Source: Charina bottae (taxonomy: Eukaryota; Chordata; Lepidosauria; Squamata; Charinaidae). From it: a stretch of 64,000 bases of DNA. Position 1 is the stretch's first letter. Each line of letters starts with the position of its first letter. Shown here in pieces: positions 21,667 through 34,735 of the stretch. The position numbers and the translations under genes were made by a program. The stretch lies in assembly GCA_023362775.1 (NCBI GenBank), contig JALMGJ010000011.1, positions 24,371,501 through 24,435,500 on the forward strand. Reading direction: 5' to 3'. Under the pieces are notes generated by a model that made no database searches, was not told where the DNA came from, and saw nothing but the letters and a program-made list of their open reading frames with translations.

Positions 21667-24470
21667 CCGCATCATTTTTGGACTCACCCCTTCCACAGAA
21701 ACTCTGCTGATTGAGAAGTGGGCAACTTCTAAGGTGTTCTCATTGTTCAAGATCTTCTACAAGGGCTGAAGTGCATAAGAAAGGACATCTTCTGGATATA
21801 AGTTATTTAAAACAGGTTGCATTTTTTTCTGTGGGGGTTATACAGTAGTTTCCTATTGGTTGGTTATTCATGGATCAACTTGTATCGGATTTATATACTT
21901 GAGTCTAAAGTAATGGATTTCCACTGCTTGAGGTTCTTAGAACAGTTTGTTCTGTTCAACTATTCTTCCAAATTACAATAGGCAAACATAATTTGTTTAA
22001 AAAATTGATCTCTAATAACATGTGGGAAATAATCCACTGTACTAGTGAAGATTCCCATACCACCCACCCACCCACCTCTTATTCTTGTTCGCTGTAGGAC
22101 TTTTTGTCATCAGAGCTAGTCTTCAGGTAGCTTTGGTGATAGTTGGAGGAACCCTATTACTTGGATCTCTGTTTCATCTGCATTGAAGATGAAATGGGCA
22201 CTGGGAAAAGAGAGATGTTCTTAGTAGATGTTGGAGCTGAGTGCAGCTTCTCTGCTTTTTAGAGACAGTTAAATACTTTTTATCCAGGTATCTTTTAGAC
22301 ACCATGCAATACTTTCTTATTTTTAAAAGGGCTTGTCAGATACCAGAATATTAAAGTCTTCTGCATAGTTTAGTTTTTCTTTACCTGCCAGAAAGATAAT
22401 TAGGAACCTTGAAACTGGATTTGGGTTAAAGTTCAGGAGTCCAGATTTCAATTTCTGGGTACTGTCATCAACTTTAGGGCCATGACTCCTTTGCAGCATA
22501 CCTGTGTTTCCTAGTTCTCTCTTGGCAGAGTATACACAAGTTTATGGTCAGATTGGAGTTCTTTTTCTGCTACCACATCCCAATTTTACCCTGACCAGAG
22601 CAGTGCTTTTCAAACTTTATAGTTTTGTATGAATTTGGAAGAACTCTTTCTACTCCATTGATATGGCTGCTGCAATTGCAGCAGTCAATAATAGGCAAGT
22701 GAGATGCTGCTATCTTCTCCCCTTTATTACTGACCTGACTGGTCCATTTACTGCAGTTTCTGAATTTCAATTCACTTCTTTCACTGGCTTCTTGAATTGG
22801 TCCATTCTGAAGATTTCACTTTTTAATTTGACATGTTTTGGTACAAATGGAATCCTGAGATTGATTCTTCCTCTGAAGAATTAAGTTTTTAACTGCTGGT
22901 CCATGGTCAGAATTTTTGGGGGGAGAGGGGACATTTTGAGAACCTAATCTGAAGTGGCAGGTTGAGGTTCAAAACAGCATTGTAGCAAATATCTTAAAAT
23001 CCCTTCAAAGTCTTCTCTTGGCTCAAAATTAGGAACTGGGAGAGCTAGCATTTCATTTAGGTGCCTAAATTTGGCTCATAGTCCTTAGCTGCTGAACCAT
23101 GTTAGGTACTGGTGCATGTAAGACCATTGTCTAAATAGGGGTGAAGTAGGTGTGATCTTATAGGCCCTGGTGCTCTTCCACATCTGAACACTTAAAAATT
23201 GTACATAATGTTATTTTCAATGTAAAATGGATCTTTAAGTGGGAATTTTAGTGTTTTATAGCAGACCTTAAAGTCACATTTTTTTGGTTTAGCCTCAAAA
23301 ATACATCTAAATCAAGCAACCCAATCAATATTTGATAGCCCTTTATATTTTGCATTTATGTAGATCACAGTAATTTGGCTTTTAAAAAGCTTTTAAAAAG
23401 CAAGGAGAGGCGTTCCTCTCCTTGAAATGGGGGATTCTCTATTTTCTATGCAGCACTGAGTTACTCCATATTGTATTAGTGAATGAGCCACAATATATTT
23501 AAGAAAATGGTTAAAATCATTATTATGTGACCTTTATGTGGACTGGTGGACTTTATGTGCACTTTAATTATTATGTGACACATTATTATGTGACCTTTAC
23601 TGAAAACTAGTTTTCAATGTATAGTAAGCCAAACCTATTTGGATTTTAGTCTAATTTAGGGACAAATAAGAAAAAAAATCTACTTGTATCTTTCTATGAA
23701 TGTAAGTGGCAGTGGAAACTACTTCCTCCAAGGAAAGAAAAGAAATGGAGAGGGCAGAGGATGTTATTGTGACTAACATATGAACTAAATAAATATGACT
23801 AACATATGAACTAAAATAAATCACTTCTGATTCTTTTAAAAATCAAAATTGCCTCCAACACCTGTAAATCCACCTTGTTAAAAACAGCCAGACCGAAAAG
23901 GAACAATGTAGATTTACAGATGTGTTGATATTTAAAAGAATCAGAAAAAAACTATATTAGTCTATATGTAAGTTTCGATGTATCTTCTTTAGAGAAGGTA
24001 ACTAAACTTGGATAAAATATGAAAGTGTCTGATGTAACTTAAGAAGCTGAAATAGGAAAGTGAGTCAGATGAGTTCTTGCAGGAACAGAGTGTAGGTTGA
24101 AGAATGTCTGCATCCTAGGTTGTAAGTAAATCTGTGTTATGAAAAGGGAAGGATTGACCTAAACCTTCCATGTTAGAATGTGAATTTTGTGTCATACAGC
24201 TATTTTGGAAGAGGGTTTAATCTGCTGCTAATCAAGTCTTGTCTCTTGTTATCTCAGGGTAGATGGACATTGTTGATGTTCACAGCTTCTGAAGTTGAAG
24301 CTACACATATCTTTAAAATAAAAGAGCAAGGTACCACATCCAAAAATGCACTTCATGTGGGAGGGAGAGATGGGAATTTTAAGTACTTAAGGTCCAAAAC
24401 CTTTTTAAAAAGGCTGAAAAAAATTAAAACTAGGTGGGTTACAGATTTGGGCTTTTAATAAAGAATGATG
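21667..24470 (+). other. Probable PAQR4 3' UTR and downstream DNA
   Basis: The strand continues without splice signals. Polyadenylation signals on + occur at 23788 (AATAAA, in a short tandem duplication of 'gactaacatatgaactaaa') and 24457 (AATAAA). Which is used cannot be told from sequence. A 'tattatgtgacctttatgtg' motif is repeated at about 23520-23600. No exon of another gene is seen. Confidence 0.4.
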
Positions 24471-25267
24471 TCTAAAAATGGGGCCTATAATAAGAAATGA
24501 ACTGCTACTTCAAATCTCTTGAAATTCTTCAGAAGCTTCCCCTATGATGGCTATACCATCTCCAATGCCAGGTGGCTCCTTCATATGGCCACTAGAATAA
24601 CCATCTAATTTCATTCTGATGCAGTGGAAATGGGGTCTTAAAAACTTTCACATTGGCAGCTTTTACTGTGTCTCTAAAATTGAATGAATTACTGCTAAGG
24701 TAAGATCTATAACCTTGAATCGTGGTTCAGCTAAAATTACCATGCTAGCTGGAGCTAGTTGGAACCTTTCACAAGTGAAGGACCACATGTTTCCCCTGGA
24801 AATTATAACTATAATTGGAGATTCTAATACTATACGCTTTTTCTATATTTTCATAAAACAACTGCATGTTTTATAAAAGCATAACTGCAAAAAACATTTA
24901 GCAAGACTGAGAGTTCAGCTCAGTGCTAGTAGCTTGTTTGCTGAAAGAAAATAATTTATTTTTCAGTTAAATCATTGGCTCTGTATTCTAAAAGTTTCAT
25001 CACATTCAGCTGTGAGTGAGAGTTTGTACCCTGTATTCGCTTGATGTTTTAGAAATATACCCTTATATTTTAAAAATTCCCACATATACTTGAGCACCTC
25101 ATTCCTGTTACAACCTAGGCTAGAGAGAATAAGGATTAGATCAGCTATGAAACAGCTATATTGGCTAAAAGAAAAAAAATGTGTAAGACCTTTATTAGAC
25201 CAACTTAAATTTTACAAAATGAGGTGCTAGCTTTGGAATTTCTAAGATCTCTTCATCAGATAAAAAG

Positions 25268-25454
25268 AGTAACATAACAATGGCTGTTGTGGGTCTTCCG
25301 GGCTGTGTGGCCGTGTTCTGGAAGTTGTGGTTCCTAACGTTTCGCCAGCATCTGTGGCCAGATGCTTCCAGAACACGGCCACACAGCCCGGAAGACCCAC
25401 AACAGCCATTGAACTCCGGCCGTGAAAGCCTTCGACAATACACAGTAACATAAC
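25268..25454. mobile_element. Foldback fragment of a Penelope-type 3' end
   Basis: The element at 25279-25443 is two inverted copies of one sequence ('ggctgttgtgggtcttccgg' against its complement) around a short loop at about 25345. The right arm continues into 'ggccgtgaaagccttcgaca'. It is flanked by an 11-bp duplication, AGTAACATAAC (25268-25278 and 25444-25454). The sequence style (cgaaacgtt, ccagaacacggcc) matches Penelope-like 3' ends known in vertebrates. Assignment is from memory; the inverted structure and duplication are seen directly. Confidence 0.75.
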
Positions 25455-27192
25455 AGTTAAAACAAAACCAGTCCCAGAAGGGTATGCTGGTTGAAAGAGT
25501 TGTGACTGGTATTTAAGATATTTTTGCCTTAAACTTCATTATTCTCACCTTATCTGTGAAGCCTGGAACTCTTGCCACTGAAATTTAAGTTCAGCACTGG
25601 AACTAAACTACACCTATTAAGTATGCTGATAAATGGAATGGTTTTAGCACACATTCATTTTGTCTTTATGTAAAACAAATAGGGATTTCCCAATAGGAAC
25701 CACGAAGTATAAAATTTATTATGCTTTGTCACCTATTATTTTGGAGGCAAAAATCAAGTGGTCAATACTGGTGGAAACAGCAAAGTGCTTATTGCCTGTT
25801 TCATGCTATTTGGGTGCGTCCTCTTCCTTCTCTTTCTGGTAAACCTTGCCTCCTGGCATTCTGTTGTCTCCCTAAAAAGCTGGACACAGCAGCACTGTGC
25901 TGGCGGTTTGTCAGAATTATGCAGTAATACTAGACTGCTCAGCTGGCAATGCTTTATGACTTTTACCAGGTTAGTGCAAGGATGAAATCACCTAATAATG
26001 GAATGACGGGATCAATGTACCTTTTGCCCCTTTGCTGGTCAAATAGCATAGAAGAATCTGGGAGTTGGCATTTATTGCCTATTTAAGGAAAGGGAAAAGA
26101 AGCAAGGAAAGATCCTAGGAAAAAATTCTACTTGTAACTCAGCTTTTTAACTTCAGTTTGGGTTACAACACAATAGAGCAGCCTTTCTCAACTTTTTGAC
26201 CCTGGAGGAACTCTTGAAATATTTTTCAGGCCTCGGGGAACCCCTGCACATTCAGGCTCAAATACAGTCCAGAAGTTACAAAATCATTATATTCATTTCA
26301 TGTGTAGGCCTGAATATATGCATTAACAGTGTTCTTAAACTAAAAATAAAGACTGAAACTTACCTCTTTAATGTGAAGTTGCCCGAATTTGAAACCCTAC
26401 AATAGCATATAGGAGGAAGAAGCCTACAGATGAGGGACACTGTCCTACAACAGATTGTCCCCCCCACTTCCTCCTGTGGTGCCATGGCTGGCAGATGTTT
26501 TTCCTACTGGCTGATGATATACAGAAGAGGAAAAACAGTACAGCCAGAAGAATCAGCTGACTGCTTTGGTTGGCATGCACTGCACACATAAAATCAAAAT
26601 AGTGCCATTCAGTGAGCCAGAACAGATGCCACAGAGGCAGGACAGGGATTGGCAGTGGTGGCAGCAGATTTCATGCTGGTACAGGTTTTTTTTCCTGACT
26701 GAAAGATGAGTAGATAGTACGTTAATTCATCAGTAGGCTCTCAGTTGGGTATTCTAGTCTAAGAGGACATATGCATCCTAATCATATCCTAACTGAAGCT
26801 CAGTAAAGCAGATTGAACAAGCTTCCAGAAAAGCACATTTTTTATCAATCACCAGTCACCTTTTTCTCTACCCAGTAAGAATAGAGCATCTCATGTAACC
26901 TGATTGCAAAATCCTGAAAACAAGTGAGACACAGTAGATATGGGCAGCTAGTAAGCTTTAGAATTTATCAAAGGCATGTGCCCAGTTTACAGTCACTTCT
27001 CTGAAAGTCTGTATTTTCAAGATTTCCCTCAGTTAAACAAAGAACTCAAATGGCTTCCCTTGTTGTCTATATGACTTGGCTTTAAATAATGTATCTCCTT
27101 TCAGTCTTTTTTTTTCTTTATGGAGTCTTACTTTATAGTCAAGTCATGTTTTTTAAAAAGAAACAGACCAATAAATGGAAATTCTGAATGCT
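25455..27192. other. Intergenic DNA between PAQR4 and PKMYT1
   Basis: It holds one deleted hAT family D copy (listed separately). Otherwise no exon or structured RNA is recognised. Confidence 0.45.
26184..26402. mobile_element. hAT-type MITE, family D, deleted copy
   Basis: It starts 'cagcctttctcaactttttg' like the element at 7776, follows it for about 190 bp, then jumps to a terminal 'gaaaccct', losing the 3' third. Flanks 'acaatagag' and 'acaatagca' are consistent with a decayed 8-bp duplication. Confidence 0.7.
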
Positions 27193-27198
27193 TTTATT
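27193..27198 (-). promoter_or_regulatory. PKMYT1 polyadenylation signal
   Basis: AATAAA on the minus strand, about 485 bases after the PKMYT1 stop codon. It is the first canonical signal I noticed after the stop. Confidence 0.6.
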
Positions 27199-27682
27199 GT
27201 CATGACTTACAGCTGCCACCTTTGTAAAACCCCAGAATGAAATATTATTCAGTCCCGATTCCCAAGCCCGATCCCACAAATGGCAGCAAATTTCTGGGAC
27301 ACAAACAGAAGGGGACAAAACTTAAAAAAGAAATGTGTACAGAATGTATTCAATCCTCAAATTCATATAAAAGTAGGATGCCTTTTCCCTTAAATGGTGA
27401 GACAGTCTGATCTGCTTTCTACTGATTGCCAGCAAATACTATTCTTAAATTCTGAAGGCAAGAATTGGTATCTCAAAAACAGCATTATATATGACTCAAG
27501 CAGACAAAACGTACACACAGCAAAGCATCCATACAAATCTTGCTTCTCCTTTGCTAGACTGAACTCGGTCATAACCCAGTGCCTCTGAGCATACTGACCT
27601 CTAGCATAACGCTAATGGCAGGAACCCCTTCATGTACCAAAAAAGGGCCTAAGCAAACCAGCAAATAAATATAGTTCCCCCA

Positions 27683-27929
27683 TCAGCTCTGACACTTTTG
27701 CTCAGATGCCAGAGAGTCCTCAAATAAGCTTAACAAATTTTTTGGCTCAAAAGTGGAGCATTGATTTGAGCATTGAGGTAAAACTGATTCCCATTCATCT
27801 TCTGCATCATCATATGCTAGTGTGTGCTGCAAGCTATTCACAGGTAACAAGTCTGATGAAGTGGGGTTGTTGTATGGGGACTCCAAACTAATGCAACTAA
27901 GGTTGGGACTTCCCTGGAGTGCAAAAGAC
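27683..27929 (-). CDS. PKMYT1: PKMYT1, last coding exon
   Basis: The acceptor tttgcag/G enters in phase 2, completing the codon begun by the previous exon (AA+G = Lys). The exon encodes the C-terminal tail and ends CSTFEPKNLLSLFEDSLASE plus a short tail and TGA at 27683-27685. The 'FEPxNLLSLFED' block matches the human C-terminus and is the known cyclin B-binding tail of Myt1. Human has Arg before NL and this sequence has Lys. 3' UTR continues to about 27180. Confidence 0.93.
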
Positions 27930-29608
27930 CTGCAAATGACCAAAAAAAATAGGAAGAAGTTATGGAAACCTCACAACTTAGCAAGGAAGAAACTAAGACA
28001 TTTGGCCCCTTCACAGTCTAAGAGCCTTGAGAAAGCCTCAAGGTTCAAAATACTGTATCCTTTACTGAAGAGGTGAAAGCATGTAATAGAGGTATTAGCT
28101 CAGTGCCACAGTTTCTCCTTGGCTGAGTCATCAAGCATTCTGAACATTATTTTGTATCTTCAGTTTGCAGGCAACTCTGCAAAAGCCTCCAGAAGTTTAG
28201 TTACTGACTGGTTTTACACACAGCAAGCCTTAGTTTAATTAATAGTTTACTGAATACATTACATTTGTTGGGTTTGCACAATCCACTAAACCAGGACAAA
28301 CACATCATAGCTTAGTGAGTTGTATGAACACAACTATTTCCTTTTAGTAATTGCTTCAATAACAGCTCACCTGTTTTTCCTGCAACCAGTCTGTTGGGGT
28401 GAGGGATGCCGTGGTGTGGAAGTGCTTCCTGCACATGGGCATATGGTCAGCAGGGGGGAACCAGACTGTCTGAAAGAAAAGCAAACAGGAGGTTTTACTC
28501 TCAGGCCTAGCAGAAACCTGAGAGGTATGTTGGGGAATGGGTGGGGAATCCAGACCAACACATATAACAAATGAATGCACAACATGTTTGAACAAGTAGG
28601 TTGCATTAGTCATTTGCTCCCTCTTTTCCCTTTCAGTTCATCATACCACCTCTACATGTATAATAAACCTGTTCTTTCTGTCCTTCAAGGAAAAAATATA
28701 GACTGTTAGTCATTCACCTGCAAAAGGTGGATTCCAAGCCAGAAATAATTTGAATTATCAGGTGTTGATAATTATTTTTTGATAGAGAAGTTGGCCACCC
28801 TTAACAATTAAAAAAAATGAGAATAATTTTGTTAGAAAAAGCCAGATGAGTACTTTAAACTGAGTCAGTTTTTTTAAATGCTTAGACAATAAATGACAAC
28901 TGACAGCGCTTTCATAAGCTACAGAAAATTTCCTAATAATTAGAGAAAATATCAAAGAAGGAGCAACACAAATTCTCATATGAAAAACAGAATTGGATAA
29001 GTTCACTAGCGCCATAAGTTGGCTCCAGGTTTGGAGTAGGTGTTCTGGAGAATCATTACAACAGCTGTAAAAAGCATTTGGAGAATACTGCTGCTTGGAG
29101 TATTGAGGCAGTTTCTCTCTCAAAGACCTGGTGCAATCAATGTGAAGCTCTTCCTTGGCTGCCAATTATGCTCCAGGCAGCAAGTTTGGTAAGGCACTTC
29201 GAGTGCTTCTTCAAAGGCTTTGCACAATCCTAATCACTGTCCTCTATTTTGGGTTTCAGAGATAGCTAAAACCAGAGATAAGGTTACTGCATGCAGATGA
29301 AGTATTAGGGGATTAAGAAGTTCCAAGAAAGGACTGGTAAATGGAATTTGCTTCATGTTACTAATTCATCAATTCCAGTGTCAGAAAGAAACTTTTCCAA
29401 TGGATTTTTGAGACTTGAGCTTATTTCTCTTTCAAACTAGGCAAGCATTTCACTGACCTCAAACATTGGGATTCATCTACCACAATTTTTAATGTTAAAC
29501 AGCAGATTCTGATGCAGGGCACTTGTTCACATTCACTTCCTACTTCTGCCATGTTCTGAGATAGGTAGTTAATAGAAGAGGGAATGTGCCTCTCTCCCTC
29601 CAACTTAC

Positions 29609-29853
29609 TTATCTGAGGACTGCAGCTCCACAGGGCAAGTGTGGTTATGTCGTGAGAACTCAAATACATCCTCGCCAAGGCTCCCTTCATCACCCTCTTC
29701 TTCACCCCAGTCACTAGAGAGACTGCTGTTTTCCAGGGGAAGGAGAAAGGGTGAATGCGGCGGTGTGGCTGGAACAGTCTGATACCAAAAGAGCAGCCAC
29801 TGAGCTGGACTGCACAGAGCTCCCCAGAGCCACTGCAGGAACCTGAGGAGAGT
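29609..29853 (-). CDS. PKMYT1: PKMYT1, exon with the membrane anchor
   Basis: The acceptor is ctcattccag/A in phase 0 and the donor GATAA/gtaagt in phase 2. It starts TLLRFLQWLWGALCSPAQWL, a hydrophobic Trp/Leu-rich segment that corresponds to the single membrane anchor holding Myt1 to the ER and Golgi. The following 'PATPPHSPFLLPLENSSLSS' matches the human 'ATPPGSPPCSLLLDSSLSS' phosphosite-rich linker. An acidic run (EEEGDEGSLGED) follows. Exon length 245 bp. Confidence 0.94.
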
Positions 29854-30301
29854 CTGGAATGAGCAGAAGGAAAGAATCAAACATTGAGAAAGAGATCAGC
29901 AGGCAGAATATACAGAAAACCATCATGAATTATATCCTAAACTTGACAATAGAACAGACTAGGAAAGGGTTCTGGCATTAAATGACAATGAGCATTTGAT
30001 ATAAATCAGTGAGAGTTTCATAGTAACAGGTGTCAAAGAATTTCAAGGAGAATTATATAGAACCAGTTCAGTCTCATTCAATCACAAGCAACGGTACCTA
30101 ACAATTTATTAAGTCCCTTGGGTTAAAAGAACAGAAAAGAAATGAAAGGAGTGCTCTGACTGCACCATGGAGTATTTATTTAGGTTTATCAATCCATTTT
30201 GAAACAAACATATATAAAAATGAACAATCACCAAAGAGTATGTGCTTAAAGGTTGCTTTAGAATTAGGACTATAATGGTATCTGGCTAAATTCATGTTCA
30301 C

Positions 30302-30474
30302 CTTGTACATGGAGACTCCCTGCTGGATCCCAGATTGTGCTAACAACATCAGTTTTCGCCACCTCTCAGTTTTCTGCATGAGATTAGAACTAAGCAGCAT
30401 CTCCACTGAGGGCCGGAGAAGATGATTGGGTTCCAACATAGCAACTAGAAGCTTCCGCAGCTCGACAGAGAGAC
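30302..30474 (-). CDS. PKMYT1: PKMYT1, kinase C-lobe exon
   Basis: The acceptor ccatttcag/G is phase 1 and the donor ACAAG/gtgaac is phase 0. The translation GLSVELRKLLVAMLEPNHLL continues to RPSVEMLLSSNLMQK and ends at SMYK. It covers the last helices of the kinase domain, with the conserved MLEPxxxxRPS motif. 173 bp. Confidence 0.93.
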
Positions 30475-30672
30475 CTGAAATGGATAGGAAGAATCAGTCA
30501 TCTACCTTTAATTGTGCGGCATACTGATTTTTTCACATCACTAGCTTCTTCCCTTGACCATTCTGGCTTTGATAAGATGCTTTTCAATTTGCCTGCTTCC
30601 CAAGAAGACTGCCAGCAGAATCTTTGCACTGTAGATATTACATGCAGAGATGTCCCCATTGCTGCTGCTCAC

Positions 30673-30779
30673 CTGTAGTGAATTCAGGGGGCAGATAACC
30701 CTGTCGAAGCTGCTGCCAGCCTTCACCTCCATTGGGGAGCTCCATATTACAGGCAATTTCTAGGATAGTTATGCCAAGG
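30673..30779 (-). CDS. PKMYT1: PKMYT1, kinase C-lobe exon (GLTILE region)
   Basis: The acceptor cctcccag/C is phase 2 (AG+C = Ser) and the donor ACTACAG/gtgagc is phase 1. The translation [20 protein letters not shown] followed by [16 protein letters not shown] is almost identical to human PKMYT1 as I remember it. 107 bp. Confidence 0.95.
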
Positions 30780-30956
30780 CTGGGAGGACAGAAAGACATA
30801 GATCAAGTAACTGAAGCAGGCAGCACCATTAGACCATACCATTGATTTTTAACACCCATTGTTAGCTACATTTGAGGCAGAGGAGCAAAAACTATGATAG
30901 TGGCCATTCCTGGCACCAGAAAACCTAGCTCCCCACCTTCCCATCACACCCCACAC

Positions 30957-31447
30957 CTGAAGACATCAGCAGCCTTGGTATATTCTCCACGGAGCAACTC
31001 CGGGGCCATGTAGCGTGGATCCCCTTCTTGAGCATCATTCAGATCCCCAGAGTCCAACTCCAGCATTAGCCCAAAGTCGCCCAGTTTACAGACATTGGTA
31101 GATGATAGGAAGATGTTAGCTGGCTTGATATCCATGTGTAGAAGGTTATGATCATGTAAATGGAGCAGTCCTTGAAGCAAATCCCAGAGGAAGGCCTGAA
31201 CTTGCCATTCGAACAGGGGCCCATACTCCTCACAGTACTGCAACAGGGTGCCTGGGCACAACTCTGTCTGGATGTACAGTTGACCACGCTCCTCCCAGGC
31301 CTGTACAAAACTCACACAGTTGGGATGGTGTCCCACGCGCTCATGCTTGCGCACCTCAGCCAATTTGCGCTGCCTGTCAACCTCACCCCGGAAAGGCTCA
31401 ACAGAGCGCTTCACAGCATACAACTGACCATCTTCACGAGACCGTAC
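30957..31447 (-). CDS. PKMYT1: PKMYT1, main kinase exon
   Basis: Myt1 phosphorylates Cdk1 on Thr14 (and Tyr15) and holds cells before mitosis. This 491-bp exon enters in phase 0 at GTACGG ([15 protein letters not shown]). Taking the ATG at 32360 as residue 1, the ATP-binding Lys is residue 136 (AVKR). The catalytic loop is HMDIKPAN, with Asp229, Lys231 and Asn234. The magnesium loop is DFG from Asp247, followed by GDPRYMAPE with Ala271. All catalytic residues are present. The donor TTCAG/gtgtgg is phase 2. Confidence 0.97.
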
Positions 31448-31991
31448 CTACAAGAGAGAATGGGGAGGATCCTGGCAGGTCCATGGAAGTGCTTCAAGAA
31501 TCCTACCTAATAATCCTAACATCCAAGTGAGGAGTGGTACCATTCTGTGCTAAGAACATCCATTTTCTGCGACAGGGAGTAATGTTTATATCATGTAATT
31601 AGGCTGCAAATATGTGTACTATTTATTCTAATTGCTAAGGCAGCCGAAGTTAAACCACAAGTATTTAAAATACTGTAGTTTGAAATGCAAAATTTTTTTA
31701 CAAGAGCATTTTAAACAAACTACTACACAAATTACACTCAAATATAGGAAATTATCTGCTGTGTCTAAGCAAAAGTTCAGTTTGTTTCTTTGAGTTGTCT
31801 GCCACATGCTTCAAGGAGGTTTACAAGTGGAGTATGATGCCAATACTTTTCTTCCAGTCTCCACACAGCACTGCAGAATGTGGAATTTCCATTTTAGCTG
31901 CCCATCTGAAACTCACTGATAAATATAGTCTCCATTAATCTCTGTAATCTTATTTTAAGCCACTAATCATCACTACCCGATGACTCCTTAC

Positions 31992-32362
31992 CTTGTATAC
32001 TTCCCCAAAAGATCCTCTTCCCAAACAGCTCAGTTTTTGGAAACACTGCCTGAAAAACAGCTCTCTTTTAGAGGCATCATACAGATGACTAGGTAGAGGT
32101 GATTGCTGCTTGTGCGAGCCATGGAAGGAAACACTGCGTGGCTGGAGCTTGGTCCAAGGCTGCAGACGGCGGTCAGAGAAAATTCGGCTCGCAGTTATTG
32201 TGCTCTTGTGGCGTGGCCGAGGAGGAAGGGTATAGCTGAGTTGTTGGCGGGCCCTTTTGATTGAAAAACTGCATTCTGCTTCCCTGAAGAAGGCAGGCAC
32301 TGGCAGAGGAGTATGGCTCAATTGAGATTCAGCCCCTGAACAGTCAAGAGGTACCGGCATAT
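31992..32362 (-). CDS. PKMYT1: PKMYT1, first coding exon
   Basis: The acceptor ctgctttcag/AT lies two bases before the ATG at 32358-32360. I chose this start because the next residues MPVPLDCSGAE lead into PVPAFFREAECSFSIKRARQ, which aligns with human '[20 protein letters not shown]'. Spliced to exon 1, the ATG gains a G at -3. It encodes 123 residues: a basic N-terminal regulatory region with Ser/Thr-Pro sites, then FFRQCFQKLSCLGRGSFGEV with the glycine-rich loop at residues 114-119. The donor ACAAG/gtaagg is phase 0. Summed with the other five exons the CDS is 1632 bp, 543 residues plus stop, against 499 in human. Confidence 0.96.
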
Positions 32363-34221
32363 CTGAAAGCAGAAAGTGTAATCACTAAGATTATGCAATA
32401 GCTTCCTTTACAGCCTAAACCAGAAAGCAAGTTTTGGTGCTAGGCTATAGAGGACTTTCCTTCGAGTTCATCAGTCATAAAAACTGGATATAAGCTGTGG
32501 TTAGAAACTTTTTCCCATATTTAACCTGGAATAACACAGATCATGACATATATTGAGTTTGAACAGTCTTTTCACACAATGCAATAGCATATTAAAGAGA
32601 TATACTTTATTACAGTCAGTGACCATTACCGAAAAGAAAAAACCAATAAAATGTAATAAGCATCCCTAAGTTTATAACCTTAACTCATATGAGTGTAGGT
32701 AAGTAAATATATTTAACATAACATAAAATTATAAAACCCATAGAGCTAATATAACAAACTAAACTAAACTAAACCTAAACTAAACTGCTATAAAGCCTAT
32801 TAGCTATGTATTTGTCTGCTTTGTTTACTTCTTTACAATCCTTGGTTAGATGCACTTAAAAGGCTAAATAGAAGGAATAAGGTAAGCAGTAGCATATTCA
32901 GAAACATTACATCCTGAAAGACCTCTAGTGCTATTGTGGAAGAAGCCAATGCTTCTTTATTTCTAGCTTACAATTCTGGAAACAAACAACCTTTAATTTG
33001 ACATTAATCATTTCTCTGTTTTTCAGTTCTTTTTGCACTCTTTGTCCTTTAAAAAAACTTATCCATCAAAAGCTTTAGTAACAGTCATGCTTTCCAATCA
33101 GCACTAGATTTCCATCTGAGAAAATCAATGCCCTGTGGTCTGCTGTCTCCAAATCCTGGCCATTTGAGGAGTATTTCAGGTAAGATGCATTTCATCTATC
33201 TGCTGCAATTGTCCAGGATCCATCAATAACAGTGCTGAAGTTTCTTAGTGATTCCTGATAAGCCACATGACATTCAAATGAAACTGACAAATCTGGAATC
33301 TGATTCTCTAGAGGCACTCAAATTAAACACAACTGTCAGCAGAAGCACAAACTGAACCAACAGTAAATGGAGCACCGGTTGGAAAATATTAAGTGTTCCA
33401 AAATATTGACTTATGCCAGCAATTCACTGCTTACGTAATCCATTATAAGGTACTCGAATCAAGGAAAAACCAGAAGCAAACATATATGTTTTTCTGGGAG
33501 TAAGCTGTACTGAAAATAGTAGGGATTACTTCAGAATAAAGATTACAGGGTGCACTGTATGTCCTCTTATTCAATATGGCAACCATAATTTTGTATAATG
33601 CTTTATTTAAAAGACACAAACTACATCTCTACAATGCTCAGAGCATCAGACTAAGAATAGGAGGACTTCAAATGTGGTTATGAAGCTGGTTCTGTTCTGC
33701 ATATTGTAACCAACCGAGTCCAGTGATCGTTTTTAGGTAATAGAATGATCACTGGACTCCACCCAGAGTGAAGTAAAAAGTTACAAAGCTTTTATAGGCA
33801 TTAAAATAGGCATTTGCAAGAAGCAGTTGAGTTAAATACTTTTGTAACAGAACTACAGATTTGGGGTGGGGGTCGTTTCAGTTTGTAATGCTCAGGTCTC
33901 CCTTAAAACTAGTCTGTACTAGTTCTGCAGTTTACCTTGTACTCCAGCCTACTGTATGTTACTAGCTCACTTAGAGATAATGGGTCTGGCCTATAGATTT
34001 TCCAAATTATACCCCTCCCTCTTCTCTTCAAACTAAAAAAACTCTTATCTACAACTTAAAGGATGGTACATAATACAGGTAGCCTTGCTTAACATCCATT
34101 CATTCAGCGACCGTTTGAAGTTATGATGATGCTGAACAAAGGGACTTATGACCAGTCCTTAAAGTTCCGGCCATCACAGTGCCCCTGCGGTCATGTGAAC
34201 AAAATTCAGGCCCACCCATTT

Positions 34222-34735
34222 ACTTTTTTTTATACATAATTTTTATTGAAAGTCTTCACAATAGTAAGAACTAATACAAACTAAAGTAGAATGAGAAAGA
34301 GAAAGGGAGAAATAAAAGAAAAAGCTAAAAATGCAAAAAATGCAAAAAAGAAAAAGTAGAAGTAGAAAAAAAGATATAAAGTGGCTTCTGATCTTCACAG
34401 CAGTTATAAGTACATCTATATTTTAACCTCTCTAAGGTTACATCATGACTCTCTTCTTTCTATAGTCTCCTGTCTAATCATGAAAACCATAAATCACAAG
34501 TTCATTTTTTTATTTTTTACACAAAAAGTCCATAAGGGGTTTCTAGTCACTGATTAATGTAGCTATTGTCTTTTCTCTAATCAAACAAGTCAATTTAGCC
34601 ATTTCAGCAAGTTCTGTCATCTTCACCAAGATGATGTAGGTATTGCCAAATCTTTCCATCTTTGTGCATACAATAATCTTGCTGCAGTTACTGTATATAA
34701 AACAGTGTTCCATGGCTCTTTTCTAACTGTTTATG
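34222..34735 (-). mobile_element. 5'-truncated L1 fragment (ORF2 C-terminus)
   Basis: Plus-strand poly-T at 34227 is the element's tail. The minus strand reads VTAARLLYAQRWKDLAIPT at about 34640-34700, then ILVKMTELAEMAKLTCLIRE, then KTIATLISD. This matches the C-terminal end of ORF2 in the full-length L1 at 54560-54790. RT and endonuclease are missing. Confidence 0.8.
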
